Shown here piece after piece: positions 44,374-54,504 of a DNA stretch of 64,000 nt. The position numbers were made by a program, and so were the translations under genes. The notes beneath the pieces were generated by a model. The model was not told where the DNA came from and ran no database searches. It was given only the letters and a program-made list of their open reading frames with translations. Origin of the DNA: Commensalibacter papalotli (ex Servin-Garciduenas et al. 2014) (lineage in GTDB: Bacteria > Pseudomonadota > Alphaproteobacteria > Acetobacterales > Acetobacteraceae); the NCBI RefSeq assembly GCF_000527695.1, contig NZ_ATSX01000001.1, positions 1,364,001 through 1,428,000 on the forward strand, given 5' to 3'. Each line of letters begins with the position of its first letter. The first letter of the stretch is position 1.

Positions 44374-45087
44374 TTAATTACCAGGTGCATCTTCTGGTTT
44401 CATATTATCCATACCTACAGGAATCATCGTATTTCGCCCCGTTGCCATCGCAGGGAAACCATCAGAACCAGCACTTTGCGTTGCAGCACCGTTTGTACCA
44501 GGATTCATACTTGGTAACATATAATTGGGCTTTGGTGTATCTGGTGTTGCTGCTTTGGTTTGATAAGTATCGTTATTTCTGAACCATGTTGCAACCTGTT
44601 GGGTTACTTCATCGGCTAAATTTTTAGCAACACGCGCTTGTGCTGTTTCGTCATTTAGACTTTGTGCAAAATATTGCTCGTACGTTACCGTATATCCGTC
44701 CATTGCCTGTGCATCACCTTGCGCAATAACAACGGGATTGATAGAAATGGTCTTTAGTGCCCAATGTGCCCTACCAATCATTCTTGCACGACCAGAAGAG
44801 TTATCATGATGAATATCAATTGCCTCTTCATTTAAGCTTGGAGAAACATCCAATTGGTACGTTTTAGGATCTTCGGGTCCTGCTCCAGCAAGATTTTGTT
44901 GCAATGATTGGCGCACTAGCTGTCCATAACGGTCAGACAATACAGGAACATAAATTTTCTGTAATTCGCTATTTACATCCAGATTAGCGCTTTTGCCATA
45001 CATGGGTTTAAATCCACATCCTGACAACATCACTCCAATCCCTAACAATACGCCAGAGGTTTTTAATAATTGACTAATTCGTTTCAT
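44374..45087 (-). CDS. lptE: LPS-assembly lipoprotein LptE
   Basis: A 237-residue outer-membrane lipoprotein with lipobox LSGC and lipidated Cys24, then GFKPMYGKS, the LptE signature start. The fold core ([60 protein letters not shown]) is standard; the C-terminal ~60 residues are a low-complexity Pro/Asn/Gly/Met tail. LptE plugs the LptD barrel for lipopolysaccharide delivery to the surface. Its ATG overlaps the leuS stop by 4 bases (ATGA), so it is translationally coupled. Confidence 0.9.
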   Translation of the reverse strand: MKRISQLLKTSGVLLGIGVMLSGCGFKPMYGKSANLDVNSELQKIYVPVLSDRYGQLVRQSLQQNLAGAGPEDPKTYQLDVSPSLNEEAIDIHHDNSSGRARMIGRAHWALKTISINPVVIAQGDAQAMDGYTVTYEQYFAQSLNDETAQARVAKNLADEVTQQVATWFRNNDTYQTKAATPDTPKPNYMLPSMNPGTNGAATQSAGSDGFPAMATGRNTMIPVGMDNMKPEDAPGN

Positions 45088-47696
45088 CCGCTTACCACAA
45101 AGTTAACGATTTTATTAGGAACATGAATGGTCTTAATAATAGTTTTCCCATCCAAGAATTTCGCAACTGCCTTTTCTGAACGTGCCAGCTCTATAACAGC
45201 ATCTTTATCCATATCAGGAGCAACCTCAATCGTTGCCCTTAATTTCCCTTTGATTTGCACCGCAATGATAACCCGTGTTGCCGCCAACAATGCATCATCA
45301 GCTATTGGCCAAGGGGTTTGTGCAACCAATTCTTGAACACCAAGTAATCGCACCATATCTTCGGCCATATGCGGAACCAAAGGTCCAGATAATAGGCTTA
45401 ACATATAAGCTGCTTCACGACGGGCAAAATCCACCCCGACTTCTTTGGCTTGCTTTTCAGCATCTGCAACTGCGTTTGTCAGCTCATGCAAGCGGGCAAT
45501 CGCCACATTCATTGCAAACCCATCCAATGCCTCTGTCACAGCCACAATGGTGCGATGCGTCATACGACGCAAATCATCTGCGCTTTGTGCAATTTGCTCC
45601 GGCAAAGAAACGTCAACTGGAACATCTTGTGCAATAATAGACACAACACGATATAGACGTTGCAAGAAACGAGAGGTTGCAACAGCGCCCTCTTCTGTCC
45701 ATTCCATATCCCGTTCTGGTGGATTATCAGACAAAATAAACCAACGCGCGGTATCCGCACCAAAACGTTCTATGATCGCAGAAGGCGCAATCGTATTTTT
45801 CTTAGATTTGGACATTTTTTCAATACGTCCAACCATAACTGCTTCGCCAGTATCACGGGTTACAAAACCAGCATCTGTTTTTTTGATTTCATCAGGGGAT
45901 AACCACTCACCCGCAGCATCTTTATAGCTTTCATGCATTACCATGCCTTGGGTAAACAATGCCTTGAAAGGCTCTTGCATTCCCACTTCATCAATGGTGT
46001 TTAAAGCACGGGTAAAAAAACGTGCATAAAGCAAATGAAGAATAGCATGTTCAATCCCACCGATATATTGATCGACTGGCATCCAGCGGTTTACCGCTTC
46101 ATGATCAATTGGATCGGAGGAATGCGGTGCCGTAAAACGTGCAAAATACCAAGAACTGTCAACGAATGTATCACAGGTATCGGTTTCTCTTTGTGCCTTG
46201 CCATGACATTTTGGACAGTCAACATGCTTCCAGGTCGGATGATTATCCAAAGGGTTTCCAGACAAAGAAAAATCAACATCTTCTGGTAAAATCACTGGCA
46301 ATTGATCTTCTGGAACAGGCACAACACCACAAGTTGGGCAGTGAATTACAGGAATTGGGCAGCCCCAATAACGTTGACGAGATAATCCCCAATCCCGTAA
46401 ACGCCAATTAACAATCTTTTCACCAATGCCCATTTCTTCCAAACGTGCAATCGCTGCTTTCTTGGCTTTGGCAATCGTCAAACCATTTAAAAAATCGGAA
46501 TTAATTAATACACCATCACCCGCATGTGGCTTGTCTGTAACCACGAATTGTGTTGGATCTTCACCTTGCGGCATCACCACGGTTTTAAAAGCAAGGTTAT
46601 ATTTACGGGCAAAATCAATATCGCGTTGATCGCCTGATGGGCATCCGAAAACAGCACCTGTGCCATAATCCATCAACACAAAATTAGCAATCCAAACAGG
46701 GAATTTTTGATTAGGTATAAAAGGATGAATGACTTGCAAGCCTGTATCCACGCCTTTTTTCTCTGCCTTTTCGATAACTTCTTCAGAAGTACCCATGCGG
46801 TGGCATTCTGCTATAAACTCACCAAGTTTAGAGTTGTTTTTAGCCAATTTTGCAGCGATTGGATGATCAGGAGAAATCGCTAAAAACGCCATTCCAAATA
46901 ACGTATCTGGGCGTGTGGTAAAGACTTCAACGGATTGTAAAGCTTCTTCGAAATCAGATGGTGCATGATCCAAAGTAAACCGAACTTTTGCGCCTTCTGA
47001 ACGTCCTAACCAGCGTTCTTGCATGGTTTTAACGCGTTCTGGCCAATTATCTAATGTTTTTAAACCATCCAACAAAGGCTGGGCAAATTTGGTAATTTTA
47101 AAGAACCATTGAAAGAGTTGTTTCTTTTCAATTAACGCACCAGAACGCCAACCTCTTCCATCAATAACTTGCTCATTGGCCAGCACTGTTTGATCTTCTG
47201 GATCCCAATTAACCCAACTTTCACGGCGCTCCAACAAGCCTTCCTTCATCAAACGAAGGATTAATTTTTGCTGCTGTCCGTAATATTCAGGTTGGCATGT
47301 TGCAAATTCACGATCCCAATTCAAGGAAAAGCCCAAACGTTTGAGCTCTGCTCGCATCGCAGCAATATTTTCCATTGTCCATTTTGCTGGTGATACACCA
47401 CGGCTTTTTGCTGCATTTTCAGCAGGCAATCCAAAAGCATCCCATCCCATAGGATGTAAAACACTATATCCACGGGCACGCTTATACCGAGCAACCACGT
47501 CCCCCAGTGTGTAATTCCGCACATGGCCCATATGTAATTGCCCCGAAGGATATGGAAACATCTCTAGGACATAGTATTTGGGCAAATTAGGGTCAGGAAC
47601 ATTGGGAACGTCAAACAAGCGACGCTTTTCCCATTCTTGTTGCCAAAATGGTTCAGTGTGTTGGAAATTATACGAAAAAGAAGAAGAGTCGCTCAT
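45084..47696 (-). CDS. leuS: leucyl-tRNA synthetase
   Basis: An 870-residue class Ia synthetase of full length. HIGH-type motif [19 protein letters not shown] is near residue 45, the CP1 editing domain contains [14 protein letters not shown] and [17 protein letters not shown], and the catalytic KMSKS loop is in [14 protein letters not shown]. The zinc-ribbon insertion ([26 protein letters not shown]) and the C-terminal tRNA-binding domain are present. The ATG at 47696 follows DUF3576 with a 24-base gap. lptE overlaps its stop codon. Confidence 0.97.
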   Translation of the reverse strand: MSDSSSFSYNFQHTEPFWQQEWEKRRLFDVPNVPDPNLPKYYVLEMFPYPSGQLHMGHVRNYTLGDVVARYKRARGYSVLHPMGWDAFGLPAENAAKSRGVSPAKWTMENIAAMRAELKRLGFSLNWDREFATCQPEYYGQQQKLILRLMKEGLLERRESWVNWDPEDQTVLANEQVIDGRGWRSGALIEKKQLFQWFFKITKFAQPLLDGLKTLDNWPERVKTMQERWLGRSEGAKVRFTLDHAPSDFEEALQSVEVFTTRPDTLFGMAFLAISPDHPIAAKLAKNNSKLGEFIAECHRMGTSEEVIEKAEKKGVDTGLQVIHPFIPNQKFPVWIANFVLMDYGTGAVFGCPSGDQRDIDFARKYNLAFKTVVMPQGEDPTQFVVTDKPHAGDGVLINSDFLNGLTIAKAKKAAIARLEEMGIGEKIVNWRLRDWGLSRQRYWGCPIPVIHCPTCGVVPVPEDQLPVILPEDVDFSLSGNPLDNHPTWKHVDCPKCHGKAQRETDTCDTFVDSSWYFARFTAPHSSDPIDHEAVNRWMPVDQYIGGIEHAILHLLYARFFTRALNTIDEVGMQEPFKALFTQGMVMHESYKDAAGEWLSPDEIKKTDAGFVTRDTGEAVMVGRIEKMSKSKKNTIAPSAIIERFGADTARWFILSDNPPERDMEWTEEGAVATSRFLQRLYRVVSIIAQDVPVDVSLPEQIAQSADDLRRMTHRTIVAVTEALDGFAMNVAIARLHELTNAVADAEKQAKEVGVDFARREAAYMLSLLSGPLVPHMAEDMVRLLGVQELVAQTPWPIADDALLAATRVIIAVQIKGKLRATIEVAPDMDKDAVIELARSEKAVAKFLDGKTIIKTIHVPNKIVNFVVSG

Positions 47697-47720
47697 AATA
47701 TTTTAATCAGTATCTGTTAA

Positions 47721-48212
47721 TTATTTTTTATATTTATCGGCACGTAACTCACGCGCACGGACTTGGATCTTGCTGGTAATGTCTGAAGCTGTATTCGCTG
47801 TTACTGGCGCATCAACCCACTGACCATTTTCTTGAACTTGTCTATGAACAACAACGCTGATTGAATCAGAACGCAAGCGGCGATCTAAGATTGCACAAAT
47901 AATCTGAAAACGTTCTTTGTTAGCAGGAACAGGTTGATACCAATCGGTTACAAGAGTTCCCCCTACTGCATCAGCAGACAAAAGAGGCATAAAAGATAAT
48001 GTATCAACAGCACCTCGCCATAAATACGCATTTACACCACCTTGCAAGTTGTCATCACCCCCCACAGCAGAACGATCTACTCCCACTAAGCGTTGGTCTG
48101 GAAATGCCAAGTTGTCTTGTTTTTTATCTTTTGAACAAGCAACAAGGCCTAAAGACAAAGCACTTGCCACTAACAAAAGTCGAGAAAACGACAATGAGGA
48201 TACAAAATTCAT
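47721..48212 (-). CDS. DUF3576 lipoprotein
   Basis: A 163-residue protein with a lipoprotein signal (LGLVAC, Cys26) and the DUF3576 body: VNAYLWRGAVDTLSFMPLLSADAVGGTLVTDWYQP, then FQIICAILDRRLRSDSISVVVHRQ. DUF3576 members precede leuS in many alphaproteobacteria; the function is unknown, but an outer-membrane role with LptE is plausible because both are lipoproteins in the same operon. Confidence 0.9.
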   Translation of the reverse strand: MNFVSSLSFSRLLLVASALSLGLVACSKDKKQDNLAFPDQRLVGVDRSAVGGDDNLQGGVNAYLWRGAVDTLSFMPLLSADAVGGTLVTDWYQPVPANKERFQIICAILDRRLRSDSISVVVHRQVQENGQWVDAPVTANTASDITSKIQVRARELRADKYKK

Positions 48213-48328
48213 AGGTTATGGCCTCTCCACTATTACCAAATCAGTGATCTGACGTTGATGATTTTTACAAAAAACGTTACAATAATATTGTCGTTCGTTA
48301 TACAGAATTTAAATCTTTTTTTAAATCT

Positions 48329-49591
48329 TTATTCTTTATAATATGAGTTTTTTGCTGTTAAAAAAAGTCTTTTTACTGTTTTACTGATCTGATCAGGGTG
48401 TAAATCATGTTTTTGAGCAACAGATTGGCAAGTTTGCAAATCTGGAATCACGGAAATAATTTTATTATCTAATAATTGCCCAACCTGAACTTTGATTTTC
48501 CCCCAAGGGCTTAATACCAACTCATCATAATGCGTTAATCCTTCGTAATGCTCTGTACGCCAATGCACTGTATGTAACGCTATTTGAGAGAATAAATGAT
48601 GCCGTATAGAGGTCGCAAATTCAGGTAAAGAAACAATAACTAATTTATGTGTTACTTGATTCGTCGTAAAAATAGGCATTATATAAACAAGCTGCGCCTC
48701 TTTTTGGTAAAGTTCTTGCTGTAAAATCTCAATTTGTTCTGGTTGTAGATTTGTAAATTCTGCTTGAGTTATAACAACATTATTATCGATATTATGTTTT
48801 CTGCCGTCTGTTACGTGACCAATACATAGTCTTAAAAAATTAGGAAGATTATCATATTCTATTCTTCCTGCTCCATAACCAACACGGTCAATACATAATG
48901 GAGGGCAAGGGGAAAAACAAACATTTAATGCTTTAATTAATGCTGCACAAGTAGAGGTTAATAACTCTTTTTGCGGACCAGAGGATATAATAGGAGTTTC
49001 ATCACCCAATAATTGTAATGTCGCAGGCGTTGGTACTGGTAAAGAGCCTTGTGGGTATTTCAACATACCAGATCCTACATTTAAAGGAGACGCATACCAT
49101 TGATCAATATTTAACCAATCGCACCCTGTACAACACAAAACCACTGTAACAACAGTATTTAAGGCTCTAATTTTATGAAAATAGATTTCCTCTATGGGTA
49201 AAGCACGCACCTGTGCCTCTGCCACCGCAAGATAAGTAAAACAATTAATAGCTAGATCTTTCGCTTTTTCAGATAGATTTGCGTTGGAGATCAATGCAAT
49301 AATCGTACTCAGTAACTGCAAATCTTCAGGAGCAGAATATTTATCTACGAAAATTGGTAGCTCGTAATAAGGAATCGATTCCAAATCAGTATCTTTAGAA
49401 GTAAGACTGATATGAGCCTTGGTTGTTTCAATCCCATTGCGCTTAATACGCATTAAATCTAACCGTGCACCAACATCTAATGCTTGCAATGCATCGTGCA
49501 AAATTTCTTGTGGCACCCCAGCATCAACCAGAGCACCAATAAACCTGCTGCTGCTCATTCCTGCAAAACAATCTAGATAGCCAATCTTCAC
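48329..49591 (-). CDS. larC: LarC-like nickel-insertion protein (DUF111 family)
   Basis: A 420-residue protein matching LarC, which inserts nickel into the pincer cofactor of lactate racemase with CTP. The N-terminus YLDCFAGMSSSRFIGALVDAGV aligns with the family's DCFSGISGDMFLGALLDLG, but Gly-Asp-Met is changed to Ser-Ser-Arg, so a conserved Asp is lost. The rest has typical LarC blocks such as DWLNIDQWYASPLNVGSG, GDETPIISSGPQ and DRVGYGAGRIEYDNLPN. No larA, larB or larE gene is in this window. Activity may be altered. Confidence 0.82.
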   Translation of the reverse strand: MKIGYLDCFAGMSSSRFIGALVDAGVPQEILHDALQALDVGARLDLMRIKRNGIETTKAHISLTSKDTDLESIPYYELPIFVDKYSAPEDLQLLSTIIALISNANLSEKAKDLAINCFTYLAVAEAQVRALPIEEIYFHKIRALNTVVTVVLCCTGCDWLNIDQWYASPLNVGSGMLKYPQGSLPVPTPATLQLLGDETPIISSGPQKELLTSTCAALIKALNVCFSPCPPLCIDRVGYGAGRIEYDNLPNFLRLCIGHVTDGRKHNIDNNVVITQAEFTNLQPEQIEILQQELYQKEAQLVYIMPIFTTNQVTHKLVIVSLPEFATSIRHHLFSQIALHTVHWRTEHYEGLTHYDELVLSPWGKIKVQVGQLLDNKIISVIPDLQTCQSVAQKHDLHPDQISKTVKRLFLTAKNSYYKE

Positions 49592-49709
49592 CGAATAATT
49601 CTTTCGTTACTTTAAATTAACAGTATTTTAATTACTTTAATGATATTAAAAAATCCACTTAGACAATTCAACAGTTCTTTACTAACGATTTATACCTTAG
49701 CTGAAAATC

Positions 49710-51911
49710 TTACTGCCCTTTCAAAAAATGAAAAGAGGATCTTAATTTTTTCCAAAATAAATCACGCTTTACCTTGGTAACTGCACCAAATTGGGGCTCT
49801 GGACAATTATAACCAAAATGGGTAGCAAAAGATACTACAGGACCGTTTTTCAAATAGAGATTATAAAGCGCTACAGATTTTGCATTCGCATACGAAGAAT
49901 TTTTCCATAAACTTACTTGTGCATGCTCTTCAGCAGATTCATATGAATCTGAATTAGGATAATAATATATAGCAGGAGGAGAACCATAATTTGATGTATC
50001 TTGCATCCAACCATTAGCATGACATAAAATAGCTGCGTATGCCTGTGATTGATGAGGTATTAGACTGGCCGCATATAAAACATCTTGTGTGGCCAAATAC
50101 CGATAATGAAAGCGATGATTAGGAATTGGCCAAGAAGCCCCTGTTCGAACTTGTTCTGTGGAAACGCTCCATGGTTTATTGTTAGAGTTATGCACAGGCC
50201 CCATCATTTGGCTGATACCATATGCATAATCACCTGGATTTTGATCTGGATAACCAGACGTTCCCATCAGCGCCATACCGTGGCGACGCAAAATTACTGC
50301 TGCTTTCCATGCTGCCTTGGCACGATCTGTTGCCCAAAAACTGCGACGCATATCCGTTGTTGCCTTAATATAATCGCGCTCTAGTTGAACATGCTGAGGT
50401 ATCCCTTTACAATTAGCATCCGCTGAAGTGACAAAATAAGGAATAGCTTCTTGTATACGTCCAGCCCGCATTAATCTACGAGCAAGCAAATGGCGCAATG
50501 CCATAGAGCGTCCAGCTAAATTATATCCGTAATATTTATCAGTATCTTGATCGTAATAATTTTCATTGCTGACCTCTTGATCACATACAGCCTGTCTATC
50601 TCTGGGGACAGTCGTATGAATATTAACAAATCGCTTTAGCTCATCAGGCGTTAATACATTTTCAGCGAGATAAACGACATCTCCCCAATAACTATCTCGA
50701 ACTGGCCATAATTCTTCCAAAGCTTGAACAAAATTACCTTGAGACAATGTTAAAACTGCACGTTCCCCTTGTACACGCTGTATATTATCTTTTCGTAAAC
50801 TTCCGTCATTAAAATGAGCAATCGCTTGGTGGTAAAATTCTTGCCCTTTTTCTTTATCACCTTTTCTCAGGGCAATCTTGGCCAAAACCCAAGCATCAAG
50901 TGCCTTTTGATTCTTTTGCCAATCATACTGGGCAAAAACCTGTGCTTTATCCATATCATTATTTTGATATGCAAAAGCCCCCAAAGATCCCAAATCATCA
51001 TAATGATTTTTCTGATCTATTCCAGCCTTTACAAAAGCTTGTAAGATATTTTGCGTTTGTTCTTTCGAATAAGTTCTATAGTCGATTTCATCCGTTAATA
51101 CATAAGCCAACAAAATTTTACGTAACAAAGGATTATGAACAGCCTGATCTAACAATAATTTAGCATCAGGATTCTTGGGGTCACTCAACCCTTTTAGAAT
51201 AATGACAATCGAACTTAAACCACTATTCTCACCCAGTTTAACTTGTTTTAAATATAGCTCTACTGCTCTTTGTAATTGTAATAAACTATCCTCTTTAACA
51301 CCACCAACATTCCATAGTGTTATACCACCTGAATCATCTTTGGGATTATATGGCGTTGTTATTCGCTTGCCAATTTGATCAAGAATTACACCCGCAGCCT
51401 CTCCATAAGCAGCAATTCCAAGATGCAAAGGATCTGGCGCACCATTTGCAACTAAATATGCTGTACCATTAAAGGATTGCACCGCATCTTCAAAATGTCC
51501 TAACTCTTTTTCAATACGACCTAATGTGTATTTCGCACAAACTTGCTGTGCAGCATTTTTGTCATTATAAGCCAGCAGAGCAAAAGCTGAGCGTGCTTCT
51601 TCCCATTGTTTATCGTGAAATAATGTTGCTGCCTTTTTATAAGCTTCGTCCGTATTAGGACAAGTCGTTTGTTCTGAAGCTAAAAGATTTACGTTATCAG
51701 CTGAAAACAGATTTTGCTTTTCTTGTGCAGTGACGACACCAAGATTTTTTATCTTTTGAGAAAAAGTATCCGTTGAGGGTAAATCTAATAATGTCTGCTT
51801 GCGATTATCCAATAACTGCCATGGGAAAAAAGGGCCACATGCAATTACCACCGTAGAAGTCAATACAGTCAGCCCCACGCAATAACACAAAACCCTTACT
51901 GACTGCTTCAT
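49710..51911 (-). CDS. large exported repeat protein of unknown function
   Basis: A 733-residue protein with an N-terminal export signal (VLCYCVGLTVLTSTVVIACGPFFP). The Cys in IACGPFFP could be a lipidation site, or the start of a CGPxF-type mature region. The interior is mainly alpha-helical with TPR/Sel1-like units (YKKAATLFHDKQWEEARSAFALLAYN, YNLAGRSMALRHLLARRLMRAG). The C-terminal half is Tyr/Trp/Pro-rich and ends in a basic tail. No catalytic motif is recognised. It is transcribed alone, with long gaps either side. Confidence 0.75.
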   Translation of the reverse strand: MKQSVRVLCYCVGLTVLTSTVVIACGPFFPWQLLDNRKQTLLDLPSTDTFSQKIKNLGVVTAQEKQNLFSADNVNLLASEQTTCPNTDEAYKKAATLFHDKQWEEARSAFALLAYNDKNAAQQVCAKYTLGRIEKELGHFEDAVQSFNGTAYLVANGAPDPLHLGIAAYGEAAGVILDQIGKRITTPYNPKDDSGGITLWNVGGVKEDSLLQLQRAVELYLKQVKLGENSGLSSIVIILKGLSDPKNPDAKLLLDQAVHNPLLRKILLAYVLTDEIDYRTYSKEQTQNILQAFVKAGIDQKNHYDDLGSLGAFAYQNNDMDKAQVFAQYDWQKNQKALDAWVLAKIALRKGDKEKGQEFYHQAIAHFNDGSLRKDNIQRVQGERAVLTLSQGNFVQALEELWPVRDSYWGDVVYLAENVLTPDELKRFVNIHTTVPRDRQAVCDQEVSNENYYDQDTDKYYGYNLAGRSMALRHLLARRLMRAGRIQEAIPYFVTSADANCKGIPQHVQLERDYIKATTDMRRSFWATDRAKAAWKAAVILRRHGMALMGTSGYPDQNPGDYAYGISQMMGPVHNSNNKPWSVSTEQVRTGASWPIPNHRFHYRYLATQDVLYAASLIPHQSQAYAAILCHANGWMQDTSNYGSPPAIYYYPNSDSYESAEEHAQVSLWKNSSYANAKSVALYNLYLKNGPVVSFATHFGYNCPEPQFGAVTKVKRDLFWKKLRSSFHFLKGQ

Positions 51912-52362
51912 TTAACGATTGTCCTTATATCAAAAAATCTTACCTACCAAGAGCATAGTGACATAAAATAAGACGTGAATATAGTAACAATTAACAAGTA
52001 TTAATTTCAATCAAGTTAACCTTTAAAATGCTGTTACTTAATCATATTAGATGATAGCTTAAATGCAAGAGCCGGTAATTCTACTCTTACTTGTGACACA
52101 AAGATAAATCTGTTTTTATTTCCCAAAACAGATATTACTGGGGGAATATTATCACCGATTTTACAGTATCTAAAGATAGTCATATCGCTATCTTGCACTA
52201 TGAGTGAATCGCAAACCTCTTAAAATGATACTCTAAATGATGCCATATTAAACCCAGATAAATTGTTCATGATATTCAAGCTGATTAAATCTTAGTCAAC
52301 TTAAATATACACAAATGAATATCCACTCATAAATTATTAATAAAACGCTCTCAATATCAGGG
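51912..52362. other. 451-nt intergenic region upstream of the exported repeat protein
   Basis: The region holds the promoter side of the repeat-protein gene and the downstream side of the MFS gene. The only open frame worth noting is the 49-codon minus-strand frame at 52034-52183. No tRNA, riboswitch-like fold or transposon end is seen. Confidence 0.5.
52034..52183 (-). CDS. possible 49-codon ORF, identity unknown
   Basis: An ATG at 52183 opens a frame that begins MTIFRYCKIGDNIPPVISV and ends SSNMIK. Its residue composition looks protein-like, without the long A/T homopolymers of the surrounding spacer. The first residues loosely recall N-termini of fumarylacetoacetate-hydrolase-fold enzymes, so it may be a truncated fragment. 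No ribosome binding site is evident. Confidence 0.25.
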   Translation of the reverse strand: MTIFRYCKIGDNIPPVISVLGNKNRFIFVSQVRVELPALAFKLSSNMIK

Positions 52363-53517
52363 TTATAAACTGCCCTGATTAGCATTCATAACTTTTTGCA
52401 AAGCTATTGTTAAAAGCAAAACAATCACCATCAACAATGCTACAAATATAAATGCATGAGATAAAGAACTGTGATGTGCAATAAACCCAACCATCGCAGG
52501 TCCTGCTAAAATACCAATATATCCCAACGTAGAAACAGCAGGCACAGCAACCATTTGTGACATCGTCGTTTGTTTACCAATCTGATTAAACATCACAGGC
52601 ACAATATTAGAACAACCAGCACCAATTAAAAAATACCCTGTTAATAATATAGATAAATCAATCCCTGTAATGACAAAGTAAAAGCCTAACAAAGCGATAA
52701 TGCTACCTATGATAACAACACGCAAAGCTCCAAATTTATTGACAATATAATCACCTGTAAGCCTTCCCCCTGTCATTGCTGTTGCAAAGGCCGTAAAACC
52801 TATACCTCCCAAAGAATCTGAGATATGTTTTGAATCAACTAAATACACAGCACTCCAATCTAATGCCGTTCCCTCGACTAAAAAAACAACAAAACAAATA
52901 ATCCCTAAAACCAAAACGATCCCTTTCGGAATAGCAAAAGCAGGCCCTTCAGCAGGATTGGCATAAGGTAAAAAATGTCGAAAGCTAATACCAAAAAGAA
53001 AAATAATAATAAATAAAATTAAAAAAGTTGAAGCAATAATATTAACGCCCAAGGCAAGAAACCCTGTCATTAATCCTGCCCCGACTATACCACCTAGACT
53101 AAACATGCCATGAAATCCAGACATTAAGGCTTTTTTTTCTTTTTTCTCTACAATAATGGCTTGAACATTAATGGCACAATCCGTCATGCCAACACCCACA
53201 CCAAAAATTAACAAAAAGAACGCCAAAAGAATTGGATGAGAGATAAAAGACAAAAAGGGCGCAGCAACCACCATGATAATGGTTGAAACGATAATAACAT
53301 TTTTACACCCATAACGAGATGTCAAAGGTCCTGCCATAGGCATTGAAATAATAGCCCCTGCGCCTAAACAAAGTAATAATGTTCCCAAGACAGCATCATT
53401 AATTCCCGTATTCATTTTTGCAAAAGGGACAATGACTGCCCACATAGCGGTAATCATCCCTGCAATCAAGAAAATAACACGGGTGGCAATTTTATCATTC
53501 ATATAATGTTGAAGCAT
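52363..53517 (-). CDS. MFS transporter, YbjJ/fucose-permease-like
   Basis: A 384-residue MFS permease with 12 hydrophobic segments. Helices 1-3 contain AMWAVIVPFAKMNTGINDAVLGTLLLCLGAGAIISMPMAGPLTSRYGCKNVI, like E. coli YbjJ, and MSGFHGMFSLGGIVGAGLM lies mid-protein. An alternative start five codons downstream, at MNDKIATRV (53502), is possible. It follows the phosphatase gene by 5 bases, so the pair forms an operon, suggesting transport of a phosphorylated product's precursor. The substrate is unknown. Confidence 0.85.
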   Translation of the reverse strand: MLQHYMNDKIATRVIFLIAGMITAMWAVIVPFAKMNTGINDAVLGTLLLCLGAGAIISMPMAGPLTSRYGCKNVIIVSTIIMVVAAPFLSFISHPILLAFFLLIFGVGVGMTDCAINVQAIIVEKKEKKALMSGFHGMFSLGGIVGAGLMTGFLALGVNIIASTFLILFIIIFLFGISFRHFLPYANPAEGPAFAIPKGIVLVLGIICFVVFLVEGTALDWSAVYLVDSKHISDSLGGIGFTAFATAMTGGRLTGDYIVNKFGALRVVIIGSIIALLGFYFVITGIDLSILLTGYFLIGAGCSNIVPVMFNQIGKQTTMSQMVAVPAVSTLGYIGILAGPAMVGFIAHHSSLSHAFIFVALLMVIVLLLTIALQKVMNANQGSL

Positions 53518-53522
53518 AACAA

Positions 53523-54323
53523 CTATTCTTCTGTATTTAAGATCTGCAAAACATCTTGATGTAATTGTGCATTAGCACTGGCAATAATAGCACCACCTTG
53601 CTCTGGTCTATGTCCCTCGATTGTTGTTACAACTCCACCTGCATGTTCAATAATTGGAATAAGGGCTGCAATATCATAAGGTTGTAAAGAATACTCTACA
53701 CAAATATCAATATGTCCAGCCGCCAACATCGCCATAGCATAACATTCACCACCGTAACGGGTCATTAAAACTTGTTTTTTAAGTAATCCAAAATTATTTT
53801 TTGGATAAATATCTACAGACTCAGGCGAGGTTGTATGTAAAATTGCTTGATTTAAAGGAACAGATTGTCTTGTTTTTATTTGTACCGTTCCTAAACGGCC
53901 TGCAAACCAAGATGCCTGTCCATCAGACCAAAATCGATCCCCTGTATAAGGTTGACTCATTATTCCCATGACGGCTTTACTATCATATAGCAACCCAATT
54001 AAACATCCCCATACTGGTAATCCACATAGAAAAGGTCGCGTCCCATCAATTGGATCAATAACCCACTCAAACAGGCTATCCCCCTGAGTTCTTCCAAATT
54101 CTTCACCCATAATAGAATGTTCTGGATATTGCTGCGAGATCGCTTGTCGTAGCAATTTTTCTGTATCACGATCAATATTAGTCACAGGATCAAACCGAAA
54201 TCCCTCTTTGACTTTGGTACTAATATCTATTGTTTGGTTATTTAAATATGATTGTAACGTTTTTTGTTCAGCAACTTTAGCCAAACCATGTAAAAATTCT
54301 GGCGATGGTAAGGCAATATTCAT
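53523..54323 (-). CDS. inositol monophosphatase family phosphatase (histidinol-phosphatase-like)
   Basis: A 266-residue Mg2+-dependent phosphatase. Visible are the metal-site motif GEEFG, the DPIDGTRPFLCGLPVWGCLIGL loop, and the C-terminal YDIAALIPIIEHAGGVVTTIEG. This pattern covers inositol-1-phosphatase, HisN-type histidinol-phosphatase and fructose-1,6-bisphosphatase-like members; the sequence does not separate them, though the extended Arg-Pro-Phe after DGT is typical of histidinol-phosphatase annotations. It is the first gene of a pair with the MFS transporter. Confidence 0.85.
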   Translation of the reverse strand: MNIALPSPEFLHGLAKVAEQKTLQSYLNNQTIDISTKVKEGFRFDPVTNIDRDTEKLLRQAISQQYPEHSIMGEEFGRTQGDSLFEWVIDPIDGTRPFLCGLPVWGCLIGLLYDSKAVMGIMSQPYTGDRFWSDGQASWFAGRLGTVQIKTRQSVPLNQAILHTTSPESVDIYPKNNFGLLKKQVLMTRYGGECYAMAMLAAGHIDICVEYSLQPYDIAALIPIIEHAGGVVTTIEGHRPEQGGAIIASANAQLHQDVLQILNTEE

Positions 54324-54504
54324 AATACCCTCTTATGGCTCATCGTTATATACAGCAAAAAATATAAGCTGTTGTATTTCTGAACAATAACCAAAATAAA
54401 AACCTATTTCCATATAAAATAACGATTATTATTTATTTAACAAAGCAATCCATTACCAATTTTATACAGTATATCTCTTTGATATTTACGAACTCGTTAC
54501 TATC

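Noticed and set aside
45445-45927. 160-codon plus-strand frame opposite leuS
   Set aside because: It lies wholly within leuS on the opposite strand, is Ser/Ala-rich without domain features and has no ribosome binding site.
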